Origin: Streptomyces toxytricini
GTDB lineage: Bacteria; Actinomycetota; Actinomycetes; Streptomycetales; Streptomycetaceae
DNA: 64,000 nucleotides
Direction of reading: 5' to 3'
Assembly (NCBI RefSeq): GCF_014649915.1
Contig: NZ_BMTY01000016.1
Location: 126,900-190,899 of the forward strand
In this document: one piece after another, positions 52,994 to 62,880 of the stretch
How positions within the stretch are numbered: the first letter of the stretch is position 1
How the letters are laid out: each line of letters starts with the position of its first letter
Made by a program: the position numbers and the translations under genes
The notes under the pieces: model-generated
What the model was told of the DNA's origin: nothing
Databases searched by the model: none
The model's input: the letters and a program-made list of their open reading frames with translations, nothing else

Positions 52994-54096
52994 CGGGCGC
53001 TCCCGAGGGCGGTCAGGGGGTCGACGGCGGTGATCCGCCGGATGGACAGCGCGGCGCCGAGCGCACCGAGCACGATCATGACGGCGGCCGGGACCAGCAC
53101 GGTGCCGGCGTCGAGGACGAACGGGACGTCGCCCCCGCTGATCAGCGCGCCGAGGCCGGCGGCCAGGGCGGTGCCGAGGCCGGTGCCGAGCGCGAGCATC
53201 ACCACGGCCTGCCCGAGGGCGTCGCGCAGCAGGTAGGGGGTGGAGGCGCCGAGCGCCTTCAGGACGGCGACGTCGCCGCTGCGCTGGATGGTCCACACCG
53301 TGAAGAAGGCACCGGTGACGAGGGCGGAGATGGCGAAGAGGAAGCCGCGCATGAGCTGGAGCGAGCCGTTCTCGGACCGGTAGGAGCCGATGGCGCCGAG
53401 GGCGTCCGCGACCGTCTGCGTCTCGGTGCCGGCGGCCCGGTCGGCGGCGGCGAGGTCGGCGCCGTCGGTGGCGTCGACGGCGATGACGGTGGCGGCCGTC
53501 GCACCGGAAGCGGCGTCGGAGCCGCTGCCCGGGGAGCCGAGGCGCTGCCAGTCGTCCAGGTCCGCCCACACGACGGGCGTGTGGCTGTACGCGGCGGTGC
53601 CGGCGACGGCGGCGACGGTCAGCTCCAGCGGGCCGATCGCCAGCCGGGAGCCGGCGGTGAGCCCGCCCAGCTCCTCCGCTGCCCGCTCGGTGAGGACCAC
53701 CCGCCCCGGGCCGGGGCCGCCCCCGGCGGCAGGGGCGAGCGGGCCGCCCGGCTCCACGCCGAACACGGACACCGCCGCGGTGCGCTCCCCCGCCGCGGCG
53801 TCGGCGGTGCGGATGCCGAGCGGGTCGGCGGACCGCACCCCGGGCGCGTCCCGCCACACCCGCCAAGCCTCCTCGGTGACCCGCGACCGGGTGAACGACA
53901 CCTCCTGCTGCCCCGGCGGGGCGGCGAAGGCCACGTGCGAGGCGGGAAGCCCGGTGACCGCCGAGACGTTCTCCCGGGCCAGGCCGGCCGTCAGCCCCGA
54001 CAGCAGGCCGACCAGCAGCGTGACCAGCACGACGACCGACCCCATGAGCGCGAAGCGGCCCTTGGCGAACCGCAGATCTCTCCAAGCGACGAACAT
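52990..54096 (-). CDS. FtsX/MacB-like ABC transporter permease
   Basis: 368-aa permease. N-terminal helix (ALMGSVVVLVTLLVGLLSGLT, 17-37), a large external domain (40-240), then three C-terminal helices (GFLFAISALVTGAFFTVWTI, VVMLALGTGLGTALAAGLGAL, LVPAAVMIVLGALGAAL) ending in SIRRITAVDPLTALG. This DevC/FtsX topology does mechanical work on the envelope or extrudes peptides or lipids. First gene of the pair; divergent from the kinase. Confidence 0.93.
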   Translation of the reverse strand: MFVAWRDLRFAKGRFALMGSVVVLVTLLVGLLSGLTAGLARENVSAVTGLPASHVAFAAPPGQQEVSFTRSRVTEEAWRVWRDAPGVRSADPLGIRTADAAAGERTAAVSVFGVEPGGPLAPAAGGGPGPGRVVLTERAAEELGGLTAGSRLAIGPLELTVAAVAGTAAYSHTPVVWADLDDWQRLGSPGSGSDAASGATAATVIAVDATDGADLAAADRAAGTETQTVADALGAIGSYRSENGSLQLMRGFLFAISALVTGAFFTVWTIQRSGDVAVLKALGASTPYLLRDALGQAVVMLALGTGLGTALAAGLGALISGGDVPFVLDAGTVLVPAAVMIVLGALGAALSIRRITAVDPLTALGSAR

Positions 54097-54229
54097 GCCC
54101 CCACCCTCGCCGCCCCCGGTGGGGCGGGGCATCGTGCCCGGGGAGCGATCCCCGTATCGAAGGTCGCACCCCGACATCAAACTTTCGGTTGAAGGGTCCG
54201 GGCCCGGCCGCGCATACGCTGGACGGGCC

Positions 54230-55510
54230 ATGCCTGCTCCCCGCCCCGCACCGCCCCCGGCCCCCGCTCCCCCGGCGCCACTCGCCGGGCGCCCGCTGAC
54301 ACCCGTCGCCCGGCTGCTGAGGCTGTGCCTGCACGGGCTGCTGGCCGGGCTGCTCGTCCTCGCCGCCGGACGCGCCTACGCCGAAGCCGCGCCGCACGCC
54401 GCGTGGACCGCCGCCGCCTGTGCCCTCCTCGCCGCCGTCTACGGCGCCGGGGTCCGGGCCCCCGCGGTCCACGCCTCGGCGCGCGCCGGCGCCGTCTGGC
54501 TCGGCGCACTGGGCGCGGTGTGGGCCGTGCTGCTGGTGCTCTCGCCCGACGCGCTGTGGATCGCGTTCCCGCTGTACTTCCTCGAACTGCACCTGCTGCG
54601 GCTGCGCTGGGCCGTCGCGGCGGTCGCGCTGACGGCCTGTGCGGCCATCGGCTCCTTCGCCGCGCACAGCGGCACGCTCCGGCCCGGCGCCTTCCTCGGT
54701 CCGCTGCTGGGCGCCGCCGTGGCGGCCGCGACCGTCCTGGGCTACCAGGCCCTCTACCGGGAGAGCGAACGCCGCCGCCGGCTGATCGAGGAGCTCATCG
54801 CGACCCGGGCCGAGCTCGCGGCGGCCGAGCGGGCCGCCGGCACCACCGCCGAGCGGGAGCGGCTCGCCCGCGAGATCCACGACACCCTCGCCCAGGGCCT
54901 TTCGTCCATCCAGCTGCTGCTGCGCGCCGCGGAGCGGGCGCTGCCCGGCGGCAGCCCGGCGCTGGCGCCCGCGCTGGAGCACATCGGCCGGGCCCGGGCC
55001 GCCGCCCAGGAGAACCTCGCCGAGGCCCGCCGGTTCGTACGGGCCCTGACCCCGCCGGACCTGGAGCGCGGCTCTCTGGCCGCCGCGCTGGAGCGGCTGT
55101 GCGCTGCGGCCCCGCAGGCCCGCTTCTCGCTCAGCGGTACCCCGCGGGCGCTGCCCACCCCGTACGAGGTCGCACTGCTGCGGATCGCGCAGTCGGCGCT
55201 GGCGAACGTCGTCCGGCACGCCGGGGCCGGCCGCGCCGAGATCACGCTGACCTTCATGGACGCCTCCGTGACGCTGGACGTCGTCGACGACGGGGCCGGC
55301 TTCGACCCGGCCGGCGCCCCGCGCGGCGACGGCGGCTTCGGCCTGCCCGCAATGCGGGCGCGCGCCGAGTCGCTCGGCGGGCTGTTCACCGTGGAGTCGG
55401 CGCCCGGGCAGGGCACCGCCGTCGCGGTCACGCTGCCGCTGCCCGCGGAGGCGGAGCCGCCGGCCGGCGGAGTGCGTACCGGCCACACGGACAGGGAGGT
55501 CCCCCGATGA
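54230..55510 (+). CDS. NarL-type (LiaS/DesK-like) sensor histidine kinase
   Basis: 426-aa kinase. Five or six hydrophobic segments in residues 20-185 without a large external domain, then a coiled linker and HisKA_3 box AREIHDTLAQGLSSIQLLL with phospho-His near 223, N-box LANVVRHAG and G-box DDGAGFDP. Lacks an extracytoplasmic sensor, typical of intramembrane-sensing kinases paired with ABC transporters. Its stop overlaps the regulator start. A TCAA-centred imperfect palindrome at 54177-54192 lies upstream. Confidence 0.93.
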   Translation: MPAPRPAPPPAPAPPAPLAGRPLTPVARLLRLCLHGLLAGLLVLAAGRAYAEAAPHAAWTAAACALLAAVYGAGVRAPAVHASARAGAVWLGALGAVWAVLLVLSPDALWIAFPLYFLELHLLRLRWAVAAVALTACAAIGSFAAHSGTLRPGAFLGPLLGAAVAAATVLGYQALYRESERRRRLIEELIATRAELAAAERAAGTTAERERLAREIHDTLAQGLSSIQLLLRAAERALPGGSPALAPALEHIGRARAAAQENLAEARRFVRALTPPDLERGSLAAALERLCAAAPQARFSLSGTPRALPTPYEVALLRIAQSALANVVRHAGAGRAEITLTFMDASVTLDVVDDGAGFDPAGAPRGDGGFGLPAMRARAESLGGLFTVESAPGQGTAVAVTLPLPAEAEPPAGGVRTGHTDREVPR

Positions 55511-56136
55511 CGATCCGGCTGCTGCTGGCCGACGACCACCCGGTGGTGCGGGCCGGGCTGCGCGCCGTACTGGACACCGAACCGGACTTCACGGTGGTCG
55601 CGGAGGCGGCGACGGCCGAGCGGGCCGTGGAGCTGGCGGCGTCGGAACCGGTGGACGTCGTCCTGATGGACCTCCAGTTCGGGACGGGCATGCACGGCTC
55701 GGCGGCGACGGCCGCGATCACGGCCCGGGCGGGCGCGCCGCGGGTGCTGGTGCTGACCACGTACGACACGGACGCGGACATCCTCGCGGCGGTCGAGGCG
55801 GGCGCCTCCGGCTACCTGCTGAAGGACGCCCCGCCGGAGGAGCTCGCGGCGGCGGTGCGCACGGCCGCGGCAGGCCAGTCGGCCCTCGCCCCGGCGGTCG
55901 CGCTGCGGCTGATGGACCGCATGCGGACGCCCGCGGAGGCGCTGACGAAGCGCGAGCTGGAGGTGCTCCAGCTGGTCGCCGACGGCCTGTCGAACCAGCA
56001 GATCTCGAAGCGGCTGTTCCTGAGCCAGGCCACGGTCAAGTCCCACCTGGTGCACGTGTACGCCAAGCTCGGCGTCGACTCCCGCACGGCCGCGGTGGCA
56101 ACGGCGGCAGCCCGCCGCCTGATCCGCACGCCCTAG
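55507..56136 (+). CDS. NarL/LuxR-family response regulator
   Basis: 209-aa regulator. Receiver with Asp9-Asp10 and phospho-acceptor Asp55 in LMDLQFG, Thr in VLTTYDTD and Lys in LKDAPP. The LuxR HTH at the C-terminus is in LTKRELEVLQLVADGLSNQQ and SQATVKSHLVHVYAKLGV. Coupled to the kinase by a 4-bp overlap; likely activates the divergent MacB-like transporter. Confidence 0.96.
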   Translation: MTIRLLLADDHPVVRAGLRAVLDTEPDFTVVAEAATAERAVELAASEPVDVVLMDLQFGTGMHGSAATAAITARAGAPRVLVLTTYDTDADILAAVEAGASGYLLKDAPPEELAAAVRTAAAGQSALAPAVALRLMDRMRTPAEALTKRELEVLQLVADGLSNQQISKRLFLSQATVKSHLVHVYAKLGVDSRTAAVATAAARRLIRTP

Positions 56137-56261
56137 CCGACCGGGGCCGCGGCGGCGAGGGCGGGGACGTCGACGAAGAGGGCGGTCGACAGCGAGGCGA
56201 CGGCGGCGGCCAGGACGGTCGCGGCGGCCGACAGGGCGGTGCGGAGGCGCGGACGGTACAC
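56133..56261 (-). CDS. Small hydrophobic peptide, 42 aa (tentative)
   Basis: GTG 56261 with GAGGAG 6 nt upstream opens a 42-residue frame. It has a basic start (VYRPRLR) and one hydrophobic segment (ALSAAATVLAAAVASLSTALFVDV), like a signal peptide or a small membrane protein. The stop overlaps the end of the response-regulator gene by 3 bp in convergent orientation. Nothing else supports it beyond ribosome site and composition. Confidence 0.4.
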   Translation of the reverse strand: MYRPRLRTALSAAATVLAAAVASLSTALFVDVPALAAAAPVG

Positions 56262-56393
56262 GGGGGCTCCTCGGGCGGTCCGGTGGCGGGGCGTCCCCGC
56301 CGGGCGGCGAGGGGCGTGCCTCCAGGGGACCCCGTCCGCGGGGGCGGCGTCATGCCGCGGGAGCCCGGGGCTTGACACCCGCCGGGCCGCCGG

Positions 56394-57884
56394 TCAGGCC
56401 ACCCAGTGGGGACGCTCGACCGACGGGGTGAGCGGGACGCCGTCGTGGAACGCCGCCGCGAGGCGGCGGACCCCCTCCTCCAGCCGGTCCTCGGGCAGCG
56501 TGTACGGAATCCGGACCCGGTGTGCGAAGGTCCCCGGGTCGACGCCGAAGCGGGCGCCGCGGCTGACGTACACCCCCGCCCCGGCGGCCCGCTCGGCGAG
56601 TGCGGACGCGACCGGTTCGCCGAGGTCGATCCAGAGCGAGAGCCCGCCCGGCGGCATCCGCCAGGACCACTGCGGGGCGTGCCGCTCCAGGCAGCGTACG
56701 AGGGCGGCGCGGCGTGAGCGCAGCTGCGCGAGGCGCTCCGTCAGGGCGTCGCCGACGCCGTCCAGGAAGGCCAGGGCGACCAGCTGGTCGAGGACGGAGC
56801 CGGTCATGTCCGCGGCGACCCGCACCGTGGCCAGCTCGTTGACGACCTTCTCCGCGGCCCGCACCCAGCCGACGCGTATGCCGCCCCAGTGCGTCTTGCT
56901 GAGCGAGCCGATCGTGACGACGTGGTCCGCGGCGCCGCGCACGGCGAGCGAGGCCGTCGGGGCGGGGGCGGGCACGTCGAGGGCGATGTCGGCGACGGTC
57001 TCGTCGACGACGAGCCAGGCCCCGGCGGCGCGGGTCGCCGCGATCAGCCGCAGCCGCTGCTCGGGCGGCATCAGGGCACCGGTCGGGTTGTGGAAGTCCG
57101 GGATCGAGTAGGCCAGCCGCGGCGCGGTCCCGCGCAGGGCCGACTCGGCGGCCTCCAGGTCCCAGCCGTCGTCGGAGACGGGCACCGGGCCGGTGCGCAG
57201 TCCGGCCTGCCGCAGGGCGTCGAGGGCGTTCGGGTAGGTCGGGTTCTCGGCGAGGACCCGGTCGCCGGGCCGGCAGAGCAGGGCGGTGACCAGGCTGAGG
57301 GCCTGCTGGGCCCCGGAGGTGACGAGGATCTGCCCCGGGCGGGTCGGGAGGCCGCGGCGGGTGAAGCGGGCGGCGACCGCGGCCCTCAGCTCGGGCAGGC
57401 CGAAGGGGTGGTAGCCGGGGTGGGCCGCGAACTCGGGGAGCCGCTGCGCGGCGCGCGCGAGGGCGTCGGCGAGGAGGCCCGCGGGGGCACCCATGGCGGC
57501 GACGGCCAGGTCGACGGGCGGCCCTCCCGCGCCGTCGCGGCCGGCGGCGGCCGCGGCGAGGTGGCCCCCGCCGACCGGCCCGTGGCCCTCGGGCAGCTCG
57601 GTCCAGGTGCCGGAGCCGCGCCGGCTGCGGGCGTAGCCGCTGCCGCGCAGCAGGTCGTAGGCGGCGGTGACGGTGGCCCGGCTGGCACCGAGGGCCTCGG
57701 CGAGCTCCCGTTCCGCGGGCAGCCGGACGTGGAGGGGGATCCGGCCGTCGAGGACCAGGCTGCGCACCGCCTCGGCCAGCGCACGGTAGCGGGGGCGGGC
57801 GCGGACGTCCGCGGGCAGGAGGGCCGCGAGGCGGCGGCTGCCGATCGTCCTGTCCGCCGTCCGGACCACTCGCCCGTCCGCCAT
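56394..57884 (-). CDS. MocR-type regulator (GntR HTH fused to aminotransferase fold)
   Basis: 496-aa fusion. An N-terminal GntR winged helix (about 25-95: RYRALAEAVRSLVLDGRIP, LAEALGASRATVTAAYDLLRGSGY) is followed by a class I aminotransferase-like domain with ILVTSGAQQALSL, PDFHNPTGALM, DETVAD and the PLP lysine in TIGSLSKTHWGGIR (about 326). Such proteins sense PLP or amino-acid aldimines. ATG 57884 has GGGGA upstream. Divergent from the MocA-like gene, 192 bp away; its target could be that gene or itself. Confidence 0.94.
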   Translation of the reverse strand: MADGRVVRTADRTIGSRRLAALLPADVRARPRYRALAEAVRSLVLDGRIPLHVRLPAERELAEALGASRATVTAAYDLLRGSGYARSRRGSGTWTELPEGHGPVGGGHLAAAAAGRDGAGGPPVDLAVAAMGAPAGLLADALARAAQRLPEFAAHPGYHPFGLPELRAAVAARFTRRGLPTRPGQILVTSGAQQALSLVTALLCRPGDRVLAENPTYPNALDALRQAGLRTGPVPVSDDGWDLEAAESALRGTAPRLAYSIPDFHNPTGALMPPEQRLRLIAATRAAGAWLVVDETVADIALDVPAPAPTASLAVRGAADHVVTIGSLSKTHWGGIRVGWVRAAEKVVNELATVRVAADMTGSVLDQLVALAFLDGVGDALTERLAQLRSRRAALVRCLERHAPQWSWRMPPGGLSLWIDLGEPVASALAERAAGAGVYVSRGARFGVDPGTFAHRVRIPYTLPEDRLEEGVRRLAAAFHDGVPLTPSVERPHWVA

Positions 57885-58076
57885 GCCGTCCCCTGCCTCC
57901 CCCGGCGGCCCCGCCGTCGGGCCGATCAAGGTCCAGAGTCGCCGGACGGGGCGGCGGTTGGCAAGGAGGGCCGCGGCGGGGGCGGGCGGTGGGCGGCGGG
58001 GCGGACAGCGCGCGGGGCGCGCCGTATGCCGGACGGGGAGGGCGCGGACGCCGGCGGCGGGGTGACAATCGCTGCC

Positions 58077-58787
58077 ATGCCAGCCAGCACGAGCCGCCCG
58101 CCGGCGGCCGCCGTCCCGCCCGACCGGTCCGCCCGCGGGGCCGCACCCGCACCGGCCACCGGCCCCGCCGTCCACCCCGCCGCCGGGGCCGACTCCTCCG
58201 CCGCCCCGGTCGCGGGGCTGCTGCTCGCCGCCGGCGGCGGGCGGCGGCTCGGCGGCCGCCCCAAGGCGCTGCTGCCCTTCCGGGGGCGGCCGCTCGTCGA
58301 GAACGCCGTGCGGGTGCTGCGCGAGGCGGGCTGCGGCCCGGTGCACGTGGTGCTCGGCGCGTCGGCGGCCGAGGTCCGCGAGCGGGCCGACCTCTCCGGC
58401 TGCGTCGTCGTCGAGAACCCGGACTGGGCCGAGGGCATGGGTTCCTCGCTGCGGGCGGGCCTGGCCTCGCTCGCCGGTGCGGGGGCCGGCGCGGCCCTGG
58501 TGTCGCTGGTCGACCAGCCGGGCATCGGGGCGGAGGCGGTGGCCCGGGTGCGGCGGGCGTACCGGTCGCCGGCCAGCCTCGTGGCGGCCGCGTACGGCGG
58601 TGAGCGGGGGCACCCGGTGCTGTTCGGCGCGGACCGGTGGGCCGACGTGGCGGCGACGGCGGAGGGCGACCGGGGGGCGCGGGTGCACCTGGCGCGGCAC
58701 GCCGCCGAGCTGGTGCTGGTGGAGTGCGGGGACGTCGCGGAGGCGTACGACATCGACACGCCAGCCGACCTGGCGCGCCTCGCGTGA
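58077..58787 (+). CDS. MocA/MobA-like NTP transferase (molybdenum cofactor cytidylyltransferase family)
   Basis: 236-aa nucleotidyltransferase. After a Pro/Ala-rich tail of about 45 residues comes the signature AGLLLAAGGGRRLGGRPKALLPF, then EGMGSSLRAGL, the metal Asp in LVSLVDQPGIG, and a C-terminal DIDTPADLARL. This pattern fits MocA-type enzymes that mature the cofactor of xanthine dehydrogenases. Presence between allantoin genes and malate synthase fits purine breakdown, but no dehydrogenase is in the window. It could instead belong to another CTP:hydroxy-compound transferase. Confidence 0.88.
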   Translation: MPASTSRPPAAAVPPDRSARGAAPAPATGPAVHPAAGADSSAAPVAGLLLAAGGGRRLGGRPKALLPFRGRPLVENAVRVLREAGCGPVHVVLGASAAEVRERADLSGCVVVENPDWAEGMGSSLRAGLASLAGAGAGAALVSLVDQPGIGAEAVARVRRAYRSPASLVAAAYGGERGHPVLFGADRWADVAATAEGDRGARVHLARHAAELVLVECGDVAEAYDIDTPADLARLA

Positions 58788-58821
58788 GGGGCGGCGGCGC
58801 CGGGCAGGACCGGGGCGGTGC

Positions 58822-58848
58822 GCGCGCCGGTGCGCGCGCCCGGCGCGC
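58822..58848 (+). terminator. Hairpin terminator after MocA-like gene
   Basis: 9-bp stem GCGCGCCGG / CCGGCGCGC with a 9-nt loop, 35 bp after the stop codon. Alternating GCGC repeats surround it. Confidence 0.6.
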
Positions 58849-58943
58849 GGGTCCGAGCGGTGCGTGACCGGCATGGCACTGAGGGCCACTGGCCGGGACG
58901 GTCTGTCGACTCGGAGAATCTCGACATCAACAAACCATTGAAC

Positions 58944-58958
58944 TTCCACCATAAGGAA
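58944..58958. promoter_or_regulatory. AllR-type box 3 (malate synthase promoter)
   Basis: TTCCACCATAAGGAA, with TTCC/GGAA half-sites, 151 bp before the malate synthase start. Shares TTCCAC and the terminal GAA with the boxes at 51141 and 51251. Confidence 0.55.
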
Positions 58959-59109
58959 ATTACTATCCACTGGTCAGAAGCGCCCTGAACCCCCAGACGG
59001 CGCCGGCGACCGTATTCAGGAACTCTCCACCCCCGGCGGCACTGCGTGCCGCCCCACGCGAGCATTCCCCCCGCGGCCGCAAGGCACCGCCGCTGAAGGA
59101 GTGACAGAC

Positions 59110-60729
<1,620 letters not shown>

Positions 60730-60774
60730 CCCGGGCGGGCGCCGCCCGCACCCGCTGCCCGACCGCACCCGTGA

Positions 60775-60818
60775 CGCCCCGCCCCCGGCCCGCAAGGAGC
60801 CCGGGGGCGGGGCGTTTT
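60775..60818 (+). terminator. Intrinsic terminator after malate synthase
   Basis: 14-bp perfect stem CGCCCCGCCCCCGG / CCGGGGGCGGGGCG with a 12-nt loop, followed directly by TTTT (60815-60818). Confidence 0.9.
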
Positions 60819-60953
60819 CCGTGCCCGCACACGCGCCGGAACCACGCGCAGCGGCGGCGGGCGCTCCCCGCGCACCGCGTCCCACGACTCGGCGGGGCCG
60901 ACGGCGAAGTGCGCCCGAGCACGCGCGCCATGGAAACGGAATCCTCACAACCG

Positions 60954-61005
60954 AACGACCGGTCGGTCGTTACGGCATCGTAATCTGCGGCTACCTAGCG
61001 GTAAC
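60954..61005. promoter_or_regulatory. Palindrome and GTTAC motif cluster before the SGNH hydrolase
   Basis: AACGACC (60954-60960) and GGTCGTT (60965-60971) form an inverted repeat with a 4-bp spacer. It overlaps GTTAC (60969-60973), CGTAA (60979-60983) and CGGTAAC (60999-61005), an arrangement like that at 36011-36066. The whole gap 60730-61121 otherwise holds the terminator at 60775 and no gene. Confidence 0.5.
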
Positions 61006-61121
61006 AACACGGCCCGTGTCACCTTTCCGACTGCCACCGGCCGGCGGTTTCCCCCACGTCCCCAGCCATGCCCCGGAGTTCGCTCCGGCTCCCCGGCATG
61101 GCCTACCGCAGGAGTTCCGCC

Positions 61122-62312
61122 GTGATCGGATTCCGCAACGCCGGCACCACCGAGCCCCGCCGCCGGATGCGACGGCTGGCCGTCGCCGGGATGGCCCTGC
61201 CGCTCGCCGCAGGCGCCCTGGCCGGCGGCACCGCCGGCACCGCGGCCGCCGCCCCGCAGGGCGGCCCCACCGCCGTCGTGACCATGGGCGACAGCTACAT
61301 CTCCGGCGAGGCCGGGCGCTGGAAGGGCAACAGCCTCACCAACACCGGCAGCCGCAACGGCACCGACCGCGCTTGGGTGTCCGGTTCCGTATACGACCCC
61401 GCGAAGGTGTACGGCGCCACCGCGGGCGGCTGCCACCGCTCCGACTCCGCGGAGGGCCGCAGCGCCGGCCCCGTCGCCGACGTCGCCATCAACCTGGCCT
61501 GCTCGGGGGCGACCACCGCCAACGTCTTCCGCGCGGCGAGCGGCGGCGTCCCCTACAAGGGCGAGGCGCCGCAGGCCGACCAGCTGGCGGCCGTCGCGGC
61601 GAGCCACGACGTCAAGGTCATCGCCCTGTCCGTCGGCGGCAACGACCTCGGCTTCGCCGACATCATCCAGGAGTGCGCGTACGACTTCGTCATCTGGAAC
61701 TCCTACTGCCACGACGACCAGCAGTACGGCGTCGACCAGAAGATCGACGGGGTCATGGCGAACGTCGGCAAGGCGGTCGACGAGATCCGCGCCGTCATGC
61801 GCGGCGCCGGCTACACCGACACCTCGTACCGCATCGTCCTCCAGTCCTACCCGTCGCCGATCCCGCGCGGGGCGGAGAACCGCTACACGCAGAGCGACTG
61901 GAGCCGGCTGAACACCGGCGGCTGCCCCTTCTGGAACCGCGACTCCGACTGGGCGCGGGACTCGCTGGTCCCGCAGATCGCGAACCGCCTGAAGGCGGTG
62001 GCGACGCAGAAGAACGTCCAGTTCCTGGACCTCCGCGACATGCTCCAGGGCCGCGAGGTGTGCGCGAAGGCCAGCAAGCACGTCACCTCCACCGCACCGG
62101 CGTCGGCGAAGACGAGCGAGTGGGCACGCTGGATCGACAGCAGCGAGACACAGGGCCTGGTCCAGGAGTCCATGCACCCCAACTACTTCGGCCAACTCGC
62201 CCTCGGCCGCTGCCTCTCCCTGGCCGCATCCCGCCCGGCGGACTCAAAGGACACGTGCAAGAACACGGCAGGCTCGGACCAGACGGGCATGTACCTCACG
62301 CCGACTCCGTAG
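61122..62312 (+). CDS. Secreted SGNH/GDSL hydrolase (lipase/esterase)
   Basis: 396-aa exported esterase-type enzyme. GTG 61122 with AGGAG 7 nt upstream gives a signal peptide with an Arg-rich start (RRRMRR) and a cut after TAAAA near residue 44. Catalytic blocks: VTMGDSYISGEAG with Ser58, a Gly in INLACSGATT, VGGNDLGF with Asn, and the Asp-His pair in QESMHPNYFGQLALG. Six Cys residues could form disulfides. An upstream ATG (61068) is possible but has no ribosome site. It is the last convincing gene in the window. Confidence 0.93.
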   Translation: MIGFRNAGTTEPRRRMRRLAVAGMALPLAAGALAGGTAGTAAAAPQGGPTAVVTMGDSYISGEAGRWKGNSLTNTGSRNGTDRAWVSGSVYDPAKVYGATAGGCHRSDSAEGRSAGPVADVAINLACSGATTANVFRAASGGVPYKGEAPQADQLAAVAASHDVKVIALSVGGNDLGFADIIQECAYDFVIWNSYCHDDQQYGVDQKIDGVMANVGKAVDEIRAVMRGAGYTDTSYRIVLQSYPSPIPRGAENRYTQSDWSRLNTGGCPFWNRDSDWARDSLVPQIANRLKAVATQKNVQFLDLRDMLQGREVCAKASKHVTSTAPASAKTSEWARWIDSSETQGLVQESMHPNYFGQLALGRCLSLAASRPADSKDTCKNTAGSDQTGMYLTPTP

Positions 62313-62340
62313 CGGGCGGCGGGGCGCGGCGGGGTCGGGG

Positions 62341-62729
62341 GTGGCGGGAGCCGAACCGGTCGGGGTCGGGGGTGGCGGGAGCCGACCGGTCGGGGTCGGA
62401 AGCGCGACGGCGGGACGCAGGTCGGCGGGAGCCGACCGGTCGGGGTCGTCGGCGGCAGGGGGGCACGGGTCGGCGGAGCCGACCGATCGGCGCCGCAAGC
62501 GCCACGGCGAGACGCAGGTCGGCGGGAGCCGACCGGTCGGGATCGTCGGCGGCAGGGGGCACGGGTCGGCGGAGCCGACCGGTCGGGATCGTCGGCGGCA
62601 GGGGGCACGGGTCGGCGGAGCCGACCGGTCGGCGCCGCAAGCGCCACGGCGAGACGCAGGTCGGCGGGACCCGACCGGTCGGGATCGTCGGCGGCAGGGG
62701 GGCACGGGTCGGCGGAGCCGACCGGTCGG
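62341..62729. repeat. Array of nine palindromic units
   Basis: The 12-bp palindrome CCGACCGGTCGG, or one-base variants, occurs at 62351 (variant with inserted A), 62382, 62432, 62479 (GATC variant), 62529, 62575, 62621, 62671 and 62718. Spacing after the first pair is 50, 47, 50, 46, 46, 50 and 47 bp. Each is preceded by GGTCGGC-GG(G)A-GCCGACC, a 7-bp hairpin overlapping the palindrome. Two kinds of inter-unit sequence alternate: X (GCAAGCGCCACGGCGAGACG) and Y (GTCGGCGGCAGGGGGCACGG), in the order X', Y, X, Y, Y, X, Y. Confidence 0.9.
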
Positions 62730-62772
62730 GGTCGGAGGTGCGACTGGGGGTGTCCCGGGCAGTTGATGGTGT

Positions 62773-62878
62773 CCGGGGCGGGCCGGTCCCTCAAGGGCGC
62801 TCCCTTTCGGTCGCGTCGCTGCGCGATGGCCCTTGCGGGCCACCCTTGACCGACCGACCCGCCCCGGAGGCATTTTTT
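62773..62878 (+). terminator. Long branched hairpin followed by T6
   Basis: CCGGGGCGGG (62773-62782) pairs with CCCGCCCCGG (62858-62867). Inside, CGGTC (62784-62788) pairs with GACCG (62852-62856) and TCAAGGG (62791-62797) with CCCTTGA (62843-62849). The apex holds two further hairpins, TCGCG/CGCGA (62811-62826) and GGCCC/GGGCC (62828-62841). TTTTTT follows at 62873-62878. This may be a terminator for rightward transcripts or the structured 3' end of a small RNA. Confidence 0.7.
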
Positions 62879-62880
62879 CT

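Larger units (their letters stand above)
58788..59109. promoter_or_regulatory. Intergenic region before malate synthase
   Basis: 322 bp without a gene. It holds a hairpin (58822-58848), an AT-richer patch with a TTCCAC-type box (58944-58958) and the malate synthase ribosome site AAGGAG. Nothing else is evident. Confidence 0.7.

Noticed and set aside
62341..62729. CRISPR array
   Set aside because: Spacing is regular, but the repeat is a short perfect palindrome, the intervening sequences are of only two kinds and are reused, and no cas gene is near.
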